A DNA stretch of 64,000 nt, from the NCBI RefSeq assembly GCF_964199755.1, contig NC_133927.1, positions 186,001 through 250,000 of the forward strand. Reading direction: 5' to 3'. Below are positions 55,491-64,000 of this stretch, in pieces; positions within the stretch are counted from its first letter, which is position 1; each line of letters starts with the position of its first letter. The position numbers and the translations under genes were made by a program. The notes beneath the pieces are model-generated. The model did no database searches. It saw only the letters and a list, made by a program, of their open reading frames with translations, and was not told the DNA's origin. Source of the DNA: Larus michahellis (lineage: Eukaryota; Chordata; Aves; Charadriiformes; Laridae).

Positions 55491-56238
55491 CCTTTGGGTT
55501 CTTCCCCTCTTTTGTGTTGCTTTTTAAATCTTCTTTTGTTTTTCCCCCTCACAGCCAGAATGTTTTACCAAAACTGGTTTTCAGCGAGAAAGTGGTCAGT
55601 GACTGACGACCTTTCCCTCCTCCCTGTCTTGCTTACCTTTACTTCCCACGTTTCCTCATTTGTCACTATCTCCATGCCACTTTCTCCACTTTCTGAGGTG
55701 TTTTCTCTTCCAATAGAATTCCTCTTAGCGTATCCTAAATGATGTATTTAAATAAGACTAGAGGAAGAACTAGAGGAAAAAGACTAGCTTGAGAAACACC
55801 AATTGTGGTCTCCATTTACTGTAAAGGGACTCTTGGGTAAAGAGCGCATGTGCAATAACTTACCTACTGTTTCTAGTGAAGTCCTACTCTAACTCCCTTA
55901 ATAACTTTGTTCTTTGTACATCAAAGGATGTCTTCTTGCTCTCAGATGATTCTCCTCTCCATTCTGTTTTCCTTCCAGCCTGTGCCCGAATGTCCCCATG
56001 AACCTCTTTTCTCGTCCTTCTACACTCTTTCACTCTCTCTCATCTTCTTTTAAGCTCCTGAAGCATTGTTTCCTCTACTGACCATCTGACATTACTCACT
56101 GCAGCTTGGATGCAAACTATTGAACCATACCAGTGTCACGGAGTCCCTTCTTTTGGGCTTCCCCTCCCTCCACCATCAGGAGGTGCCTAATGGCAATAAC
56201 TCTCTGGGCTTTGGACCTGCTTATCTTAGTTTGCCCTT

Positions 56239-57860
56239 TTGAGAGGCCTGGTTGACAGAGTCCCCTGGGAGGCAGTCCTGAAGGGCAAAAGAAGTCCAGG
56301 AAGGCAGGACGTTTTTCAAGAAGGAACTTTTAAAGGCGCAGGATCAGGCCATCCCCATGTGCCTAAACACAAGCTGGTGGGGAAGAAGACTGGCCTGGCC
56401 GAACAGAGAGCTTTGTCTCAAACGCAGGGGAAAAAAGGAGATTATGACATTTTGAAGAAGGGGGAGGCAACTCAGGAGGAGTACAAGGATGTTGTGAGGT
56501 TATGCAGGGAAAAAATTAGAAAGGCCAATGCCCAACTAGGTCTTTACCTGGCTAATGTCATAACAGACACTAAAACATGTTTCTATGATTACATTAGAAA
56601 CACAAAGAGAGCTAAGGAGAATCCCCATCCTTTATTGGATATGGCGGAAAACATAGTGACAAAGGATGAGGAAAAGGCTGAGGTACTTAATACCTTCTTT
56701 GCCTCCGTCTTTACTAGTAAGACCAGCAGTTCTCTGGGTACTCAGCCCCTGAGCGGGAAGACAGGGATGGGGAGCAGCATGAAGCCCCCATAATCCAAAG
56801 GGAATAGCGAGGGACCTGCTACAGCACTTAGACATACACAAATCTATGGGGCCAGATGGGTTCCACCCACAGGTACTGAGGGAGCTGTCGGAGATGCTCA
56901 CCAAGCCGCTTTCCATCATTTATCAGCAGTCCTGGCAAAGCGGGGAGGTGCCAGTTAAGTGGAGGTTAGTAAAGGTGACGCCCATCAACATAAACGGCCA
57001 GAAGGAGGATCCTGGGAAGTACAGGCCTGTCAGTCTGACCTCGGTGTGGGGAAGATCATGGAACAGATCATCCTGAGTGCCATCATGTGGCACATGAGGA
57101 CAACCAGGTGATCAGGCCCCGTCAGCATGGGTTCATGAAAGTCAGGTCCTGCTTGACAAACCTGATCTCCTTCTATGAGAAGGTGACCCACTCAGTGGAT
57201 GAGGGAAAGGCTGTGGATGTTCTTTACCTGGACTTTAGAAAAGCCTTTGACAGCATTTCCCAAAGCATTCTCCCTGAGAAACTGGCTGCCCATGGCTTGG
57301 ACGGGAGTACTCTATGCCAGGTGAAAACCTGGCTGGATGGCTGAGCCAAAGAGTGGCCAAAGTGGTGGTGAACAAAGTTTAATGCAGGTGGCAGCTGGTC
57401 ACAAGTGGTTTTCCCCAGGGCCTACAACTGGGGCCAGTTCCTTTTAATGTCTTTATCAATGATCTGGATGAGGGGATCGAGTGCACCCTCAATAAGTTTG
57501 CAGACAACACCAAGTTGGTTGGCAGTGTCGACCTGCTTGAGGGTAGAAAGGCTTTGCAGAGGGATCTGGACAGGCTGGATCGATGGGCAGAGGCCAGTGG
57601 TCTGAGGTTCAACACAGCCAAGTGCCAGGTCCTACACTTGGGTCACAAAAACCCAATGCAGCACTACAGGCTTGGAAGTGGCGAGGTGGCTGTTGGTGTC
57701 TTCTCCCAAGTAATGAGTTACATGACAAGAGGAAATGGCCAGGAGTTGTGCCAGAGAAGATTTAGATTGGATAGTAGGAAAAACATTTCTTCACTGAAAG
57801 GTTTGTCAAGCACTGGAATACTTTTATTTTCAGCCAAATCAAAGGGATTTGGTTGGTATC
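56239..57860 (+). mobile_element. CR1 LINE ORF2 fragment, partner of 18420-20060
   Basis: It reads the same series as the left-arm partner: RGLVDRVPWEAVLKGK, EYKDVVRLCREKIRKANAQL, AEVLNTFFASVF, MGPDGFHPQVLRELSE, RQHGFMKVRSCLTNLISFY, LDFRKAFDSISQSIL and a FADN-type motif C. About ten residue differences occur over the first 184 aa. The lesions are shared, so the copy was dead before the arms duplicated. Confidence 0.9.
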
Positions 57861-57899
57861 AGACAGGCAAGTTTAAACGCATGGGGGATGGAGGGCCCT

Positions 57900-58865
57900 G
57901 GGGACAGCCCAGTCCAAAAATCCAACCCCAAAAAATCTAGCCCAAAAAGAAAAACCCAACAACAAAAACCCCCAACACAAAAAAAAAACAACCCAAAACA
58001 CCCCAAAATCCACTCCAAACAACTAAAAATCCCAGGGTTCAAAAAGCCCAACCCCAAAAATCCAGTCCCCAAAACCAAAATGTAATCAAAAAACCATAAA
58101 CCGAACCCCCAAAAACCCAATCCCAAAAAACCCAAACAAAAAAACCCAACCCAAAATTCAACCCAAACAACCCGAAAAATCCAACCTGAAAAATCCAACC
58201 CGAAAAATCCAACGTGAAAAATCAAACCCCAAAAATCAAACCCCAAAAATCCAACCTGAAAAACCCAAAATGCAACCCAAAATATCACTCAAAAAACATA
58301 AAATCCACCCCAAAAAATCCAAGCCCAAAAATTCCAAGCCAAAAAAGGTAAAGCCCAAAAATTCCAAAATCCAAGCCAAAATCCAACCATTAAAAAAAAC
58401 CCCACTCCAACTTCAAACCCAACCGACCCAAAATCCCAGGGCTCAAGGCCAGCTTGGACGGCGTTGGAGGAACCTGACCTGCTTGAACATGTCCCTGCCG
58501 ATGGCAGCCCCACCACTGCGGGCAGCACATCAGCGGTTGCCATGCCACCACCGCCAGACACTCAGCGCTGGCCCTGCCGCCCTCATGTCACAATGGCTGA
58601 CTGACACGCCCATGCAGGGGTAAAAATCCAATCCAACCCAAAATTCCAACCAACCAACCCATAATTAAACCCAAAATCCAACCCCAAAACGTGAACCCCA
58701 AAAAACAACTTAAATAAATGAAAAAAACAACCCCAAAAATCCAACAGGAAAGATCCAACAAAAAGAATCCAGTCCAGGAAACTCAACATCCAATCCAAAA
58801 GCCAAATCCAAAAACCCCAAATCCACCCCAAACTCCAACCCAACCAACCCAGAATCCCGGGGCAC
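57900..58865 (-). repeat. Composite VNTR, right-arm version with one GC-rich block
   Basis: C/A-rich on the plus strand ('aaaatccaacccaaaattcc'), the reverse complement of 16450-18390. Only one GC-rich block is present (about 58430-58620), against three on the left. Its two sides match the outermost parts of the left tract, so the difference is a loss or gain of two units of about 500 bp. Confidence 0.85.
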
Positions 58866-58879
58866 AAGGCCAGGTTGGA

Positions 58880-59390
58880 CTAACAGCGTTCTGACCTGTA
58901 TCAGGAACAGTGTGGCCAGCAGGACTAGAGAAGTGACCGTCCCCCTGTACTGGGCACTGGTGAGGCCCCAGCTCGAGTGCTGTGTCCAGTTTTGCGCCCC
59001 TCACCACAAAAAAGACACTGAGGGGCTGGAGCAGGTCCAGAGAAGAGCAATGAAGCTGGTGAGGAGTCTGGAGAACAAGTCTGATGAGGAGCAGCTGAGG
59101 GAGCTGGGGCTGTTTAGCCTGGAGAAAAGGAGGCTGAGGGGAGACCTTCTCGCTCTCTGCAACTCCCTGAAAGGAGGGTGTACAGAGGTGGGGGTCGGTC
59201 TCTTCTCCCAAGAAACAAGCAATAGGAGAAGAGGAAACAGCCGCAAGATGCCCCAGCAGAGGTTTAGACTGGATATTAGGAACAATCTTTCCCCTGAAAG
59301 GTTTTTCAGGCATTGGAACAGGCTGCACAGGGAAGTGGCTGAGGCACCATCCCTGGAGGTAATTAAAAGACGGGTAGACAGAGCGATGGC
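58880..59390 (+). mobile_element. Hybrid CR1 fragment at an inversion breakpoint
   Basis: It encodes [17 protein letters not shown] through KRRVDRA, the same ORF2 part as the left CR1s. Its 5' side joins the VNTR, as the left minus-strand CR1 at 16440 does. Its 3' side joins 'cgatggcacctctcgctcc', as the left plus-strand CR1 at 14008 does. It thus combines the flanks of two different left-arm CR1s. Confidence 0.8.
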
Positions 59391-59624
59391 ACCTCTCGCT
59401 CCAGAGGCACCCAGCTGCGGCCACCACAGCCAGTCTCCCAGCAAGTGGCTCTAGAGAGCAGACGCACATTGTTGCATCGTCACGTTGCCGCGACACCGCA
59501 CTGCACATCGTCATGTTGCCACGCCGCTGCCCGGCTGCTGCCCAGCCACCCCGGGGCCCACCTGGAGGCCCATCTGGACACGCGTGTGGGCCACTCGCTC
59601 TCGCTTGGGACAGTCAAGATGTGG

Positions 59625-59935
59625 CTTGGACTCTAAAAATGACTGGCTGGATCCTAAAAATGCTTGTTTAGAGCTTGACAATGGGTCTTTGAATCTTAAA
59701 ATGGGCGTTGGAACTTGTAAATGAGGGTTTGTACCTAAAAATGAGGCTTTGGGTTCAAAAGCATGATAATTTGGTCCCTAAAAGAGGAGTTTGGACCATA
59801 AAAATGAGGGTTTTGACATCCAAGATGCATCTTGGACCCTAAAACTGACTGGCTTAATCTTAAAAATGCCTTTTTGGAGCCTGAAATAGAAGCTTTGGAA
59901 ACAAAAAATGCGTTTTTGTGCTCTTGAAAGGAGAC
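59625..59935 (+). repeat. Degenerate minisatellite, right-arm copy
   Basis: Same units of about 20-22 bp as 14242-14555 and in the same, not inverted, orientation, because the enclosing segment is inverted relative to the rest of the arm. Confidence 0.7.
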
Positions 59936-60384
59936 TTTACAAAACACAACTGAGCCTGGGGGGACTAAACTCATGCTGCCATGGAACCAGCCCAGCAGGC
60001 GGCCGCTGTCCCCACAGCCCTGGGCATAGGGCACCTGTGGGGACAGGGAGGGGGACAAGAGACCTGGAGGGACAGAGACAGGGCTGGGGACAGTGGTGTG
60101 GCCAGGACACCTGTGGGGACAGCGATGGGGACATGGCACCTACAGGGATGACACTGGGGTCAGGGATAGGGTCAGCTGCAGGTTGTACACCTGCCCCTCC
60201 TCTGCGCTCCCACACGGGGAAGTCAGGGGGCTGAATCTGGCACGTGTGTCCCCCTCCCCGCAGTGTCCCCACACCCCAAGGTGCTCTCCCCATCTCCTCA
60301 GTGTCCCCCCCAAACCTGTGAGCAGCAGAAGGGTCCACGTCACCTCCGTGCTGGTGACGACCGCCTGTCTGACGTGGAGGGAGG
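59936..60384. other. GGGGACA-rich tract and rearrangement junction
   Basis: 59940-60298 parallels 14560-14988 in direct orientation, with about 65 bp of 14580-14660 missing. From about 60299 to 60384 the sequence ('gtgtcccccccaaacctgtg' onward) has no counterpart in the left arm. Then a CR1 fragment begins abruptly. Confidence 0.55.
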
Positions 60385-60720
60385 AGGGGAAAGATTGTTC
60401 CTAATATCCAGTCTAAACCTCTGCTGGGGCATCTTGCGGCCGTTTCCTCTTCTCCTGTTGCTTGTTTCTTGGGAGAAGAGACCGACCCCCACCTCTGTAC
60501 ACCCTCCTTTCAGGGAGTTGTAGAGAGCGAGAAGGTCTCCCCTCAGCCTCCTTTTCTCCAGGCTAAACAGCCCCAGCTCCCTCAGCTGCTCCTCATCAGA
60601 CTTGTTCTCCAGACTCCTCACCAGCTTCACTGCTCTTCTCTGGACCTGCTCCAGCCCCTCAATGTCTTCTTTGTGGTGAGGGGCGCAAAACTGGACACGG
60701 CAATCAAGGTGGGCCAAGTG
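60385..60720 (-). mobile_element. CR1 fragment truncated at the inversion/deletion junction
   Basis: The minus strand reads [37 protein letters not shown] and [12 protein letters not shown], then stops at about 60385, within the codons after NNLSP. The left CR1s continue there to KRRVDRA. Its 5' side ('ggcaatcaaggtgggccaag') matches the flank of the left plus-strand CR1 at 13600. Confidence 0.8.
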
Positions 60721-61215
60721 CAAGGTCCTACACTTGGGTCAGGGCAACCCTCGTTACCAATACAGGCTGGGGGATGACTTGATAGAGAGCAGCCCTGTGG
60801 AAAAGGACTTGGGGGTCCTGGTGGATGAAAAGCTGGACATGAGCTAACAATGTGCTCATATAAGGCTCCGGGGAGACTTTATAGCGGCCTTCCAGTACCT
60901 GAAGGGGCCCTGTCAGAAAGCTGTTGCAAGGCTGTTTGCAAGCGCATGTAGCCTTAGGACGAGGGACAATGGTTTTAAACTAGAGCAGGGCAGGTTTAGA
61001 TTAGAGTTTAGGAAGAAGTTCTTTCCACTGAGGGTGGTGAGACAGTGGCACAGGTTGCCCAGAGACGGGCTGGAGGCCCCATCCCTGGAGACATTCAAGG
61101 CCAGGTTTGATGAGCCTCTGAGCAACCTGATCTAGTTGTCGGTGTCCCTGCTTACTGCAGGGGGTTGGACTAGATGACCTTTCAAGGTCCCTTCCAACCC
61201 CACACATTCCATCAT
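60712..61215 (+). mobile_element. CR1 fragment with 263-bp internal deletion, partner of 12818-13597
   Basis: It reads from 'ggtcctacacttgggtcagg' to the CR1 3' tail ('aaggtcccttccaaccccac'). At about 60853-60862 it jumps from the part just before [11 protein letters not shown] to just before GSGETL-like sequence, omitting what the left arm has at about 13186-13450. The change in paired-coordinate sum (74042 to 74304) gives the deletion size. Confidence 0.8.
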
Positions 61216-62440
61216 TCTGTTATTCCATGATTTGTCCAAAAGCTTGTTGCTGCTCAGGGCCCCCTTTAGGCAGATTTGTGTGTTCAAAAGACCATTTGAT
61301 TTACTTTGTCTCTTTGCTTCTCTCTGTGAATCGAGGGAGCTCGTGACGTGAGTGTAAGCCTCACTGCGTGCAAAGAACAATTATGGACAAAGAAAGAAAG
61401 TCCAGGACAGGGAATCTTTTGGGAAGTCTTGGGATCTGTGATTTAACAAAAATTATGTTTTCTGTTGGTCTAAGGGTAGCCACTGTAGGAAGCAGATTTC
61501 GGTGGGGGTAATGTGGACTTTACACATTGCTGAGGAACGTCTCATTTTTTTACTGAACTATGCATTCCTTTGTTTCCATTTGTTGGCAAGTGATAAACAC
61601 CCTTCTGTGTCCGTGTGCTGCTCGTTCTCCAAGTAACCCAGGTGGGAACCGGTGCCAATGGGCTGAACCGCGCAGCTTCAGTGGAGGAAGCTCAGATTTG
61701 AACAGGGCTGCTGTAAGTCCCAGGGGGCTGATGAGAGAAATGCTGGGTTGGGGGCAGGATGAAGACTGGCCATAGGTTGTGGAACACAAAGGGTCTTGAT
61801 TTTCATATCTGTTCAGGCTGCATTAGCAGACGCTCAGGATCAGTATCATGTAGAGACTGCTGATTTCCATTCATGTATAAGCAGAAAAATAAAGTAGGAA
61901 AAAGAAAAAAGAAACCCTTTCTTCTTGTTGTTTAGTAATCATATTATTTCACTTTGATTACATTCCTGAAACTTCTCTAATTAAGCACATGAGAATTGAA
62001 GACTTTAAGGAAAACTATGCCCAGAGACTTGACTTGTTAGGGCGTTTTGCATGTTAATGAGCCCTCTGGTGCCAAGTGCCTGAACTGCAGATCCTGAAAG
62101 ACTGAACAAGCCTCAAGACAAGTAAAAGTCAGCAGCAAACCTCCAAGAGTTTCCCAGAGTCCTTGGAGGCTGGTGAAGCAGGAAGTCAGAGGTGCTGCTT
62201 CGAGGTGGAAAATCAAACGTGGCATGTGGTTGTGAAAGCCCTCGATGTGTGTCACCAAGCAGGACAGCCAAGCCCTGACCCCATCTGCTGGGAAAGGGGA
62301 TCCGTCAACTCACGGGATGCTCACACCTCAAGCCCTGCTCCCCCGGACACTGCTTCAAGGCTTCTAACAGAGATGCAGACTGCTGCATTGGACATATGTA
62401 TGTTTATATTTTTTTTAATAGGTACTGATACTCCTTGGGA
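61216..62440. other. Arm-shared non-coding stretch (partner of 11600-12815)
   Basis: Reverse complement of the left arm with scattered substitutions and one or two single-base indels. No gene seen. Confidence 0.5.
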
Positions 62441-63126
62441 AATCAAACAAACTCCTGAAGGAGTATTGAAGGATTCTTGATATGGTCAGGGCTGTATAAG
62501 GGCACATGTAAAGCATCCCTGCACCTGATGCGAATTAATTCGGTGGCCATGGAAGCTCTGATGCACACACAAGATGCCGGTGTGACCAGGAAGGGGAAGA
62601 CTGGATCTAAACAGCACGTTTCCAAAGCTGAGAGCATGAGCGTCATGGTGTCACTGCAGGAGAGCTCCAGCCTTGGGGCAAAATCACAAAAGTGGTCTAG
62701 TACATCAGGGCCAGCCAATGTATGTGGGACAAGAAGGAAATGATTACTGCAGATGACAGAAATCCCCCCAGCCAAGGTGCAGCTGTCTTCTAGCGACAAC
62801 CCTTCCAGTTCAGGAGTCTTGCAGAGAGCAGGGGGTGGCACAGAGCCAAGTACTGGTCATAGCATGTGGCCACCAGCAGGAGCCACTCTGTACCTGCCAA
62901 AGGTGCAGGAAATAGCCCTAAGAGCGCTGTGAGCAGAGATGGTGCTGTGCCCAGTGGGAGGACAGTCAGGGTGGCGGAGCTGTAGCAGGTTTCCAGGTTT
63001 TCCACCAGCAGCCCCATGCTGAGGCTGTTCCCAACTGCAATTATGGGGCAGGTCATGGGAGGGAGGAGGAAGAGATTTTTCTGAAGGTTGGGGACGTTCC
63101 CCATTCCCATTAGGGGAAACTCCACT
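62441..63126 (-). pseudogene. Decayed olfactory receptor of a non-OR14 subfamily (right arm)
   Basis: Inverted partner of 10915-11600 with the same split frames: VATCYDQYLALCHPL in one and DHFCDFAPRLELSCSDT plus FPFLVTPASCVCI in the other. The frameshift and stop are at the equivalent place (62790-62792). Only a few substitutions separate the copies (for example Asp to His and Phe to Leu near VPDTFAG, read VPHTLAG here). The gene was dead before the arms formed. Confidence 0.75.
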
Positions 63127-63240
63127 GATGATGACAAATTGTCCTAATCCCCTTTTGCCATGGAAAATTTTAGGTCTTCCTGTCCCCTCTCTCCTTGTGG
63201 GTACGCCTTCGAGTGACAACATTTGTTTCTCTGTTAGGTG

Positions 63241-64000
63241 CCTAAGGACATTGGGAAGGAAGTTCAGAGAGGTGAAACACGGAGGTGTCTGTGCTTCTGA
63301 GTGCATCATAGTCCCTAGACGTGCTCTGTTCTGTGTGAAGGGTGAGAAAAGCCATCTTCTGGAGGGCAGTGACACTCCTGCTTGCAGAACCCTTTCGGAC
63401 TGCGCGGGCGAAGTGCTCTGTGGACGTGCTGCTTTCAGACTGTGTGAAACAAGGGATGGGCCATAAGGACAGGGGAGGGTGAGGCAGCACACAGAGGCAC
63501 TTGCGATGAACCGGAAAAGGCAGGTGAGAGAAATCTCATTGGGCCGGTGGGGTTGTTCCTGAAGTCACACGCAGAATTGTCAGGGCTCTGACAGGGGTGT
63601 TCAAAGCCGCGAGCCCTTCCCTTCCACGTGCAGAGGCGTAGGGACTCTCTGGCCTCCTGCTGCCACTCCCAGATGCTGGGAGGCACCTCAGCCCTGTGGT
63701 GTGGTGCCCATCTGAGATGCCTCATGGCACGAGGTATGGACATAGGGACCCTGGTTCACGGAAGCACATCCCAGTGCGGCATCCAGGTGGTTTCCCAGAG
63801 GGCGTTCCTCTCAAAGTCAAGTTACCCGAAGACAGAGTGTGTCCCACGGGCCTTCGTGGACGCTCTGGGAATAGCTGGTGGCACTTGTGCTCAACTCGGG
63901 TTCCTCTCCCCACATGCACATGATGTGCATGCTTGAGTCTCCTCCATGCAATGCACTCAAGGACTTCTGACCTCATCAGGTGGCACTTTCTCGGCTCGCT
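63241..64000 (-). repeat. Block eta, right-arm copy, and truncated block gamma at window end
   Basis: Reverse complement of 10041-10800, including the gamma-eta junction near 63970. The arm continues beyond the window. Confidence 0.6.

Larger units (their letters stand above)
55494..64000 (-). repeat. Right arm of large inverted repeat (continues beyond window)
   Basis: Reverse complement of 10041-20800, interrupted by structural differences. The very last bases of the window ('tttctcggctcgct') still match the left arm at 10041, so the arm is not complete here. The arm lacks about 1 kb present on the left (15000-15945), two of the three VNTR units and 263 bp of a CR1. It carries one sub-segment (about 58880-60300) in the same orientation as on the left. 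Confidence 0.9.

Noticed and set aside
1-64000. CRISPR arrays, operons, bacterial-type promoters or terminators, tRNA or rRNA genes
   Set aside because: The window is vertebrate. I found no regularly spaced short repeats of CRISPR type and no tRNA or rRNA signature by eye.

Overview
This is a eukaryotic window, almost certainly from a bird. Three signals support that. The dispersed repeats are mostly CR1 LINEs, several ending in the ATTCTATG-type 3' tail. The LTRs are of avian ERVL and ERV1-like types. The genes are intronless-coding olfactory receptors (ORs) of the OR14-like group that is greatly expanded in birds. I cannot resolve the order or species.

OR genes. There are three intact OR14-like receptors: 26179-27192 (+), 40998-41930 (+) and 50977-51894 (-). 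A fourth copy at 3231-4193 (-) is broken by one nonsense codon. All four have a predicted 3' splice acceptor 19-23 nt before the ATG, so each coding exon probably follows a non-coding leader exon. Each also carries a shared upstream tract. From distal to proximal I call its blocks epsilon, delta, gamma, beta and alpha; copy 3 has them at about 37600-38200, 38350-38760, 38830-39150, 39250-39560 and 39600-40300. Downstream lies block eta (about 27650-28700 for copy 2), then a decayed OR of another subfamily. The cluster therefore grew by duplicating a unit of about 6-8 kb in both orientations.

Large inverted repeat. The segment 10041-20800 recurs inverted at about 55494-64000, around a spacer of about 34.7 kb that holds the three intact receptors. 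The right arm runs off the window. The arms look about 97-99% identical where I compared them by eye, but differ structurally. An inner segment between two opposed CR1 copies is inverted in one arm and has lost about 1 kb. A composite T/G-rich VNTR has three GC-rich blocks on the left and one on the right. A 263-bp deletion lies in a right-arm CR1. Each arm carries the same decayed OR.

Other contents. A nearly full-length CR1 LINE (about 31167-35710, +) has an intact endonuclease/reverse-transcriptase ORF2 and an ORF1 broken by one TAG. An LTR nest lies at 48036-49880: an ERVL-type LTR interrupted by a 700-bp solo LTR with an AATAT target duplication and by a second short LTR. An ERV1-like solo LTR lies at 46710-47477. 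Possible host-gene exons on the minus strand (15.0-15.55 kb) occur in the left arm only. The GC-rich stretch 42540-46690 holds no gene I can recognise. Percent identities here are eye estimates, not computed alignments.
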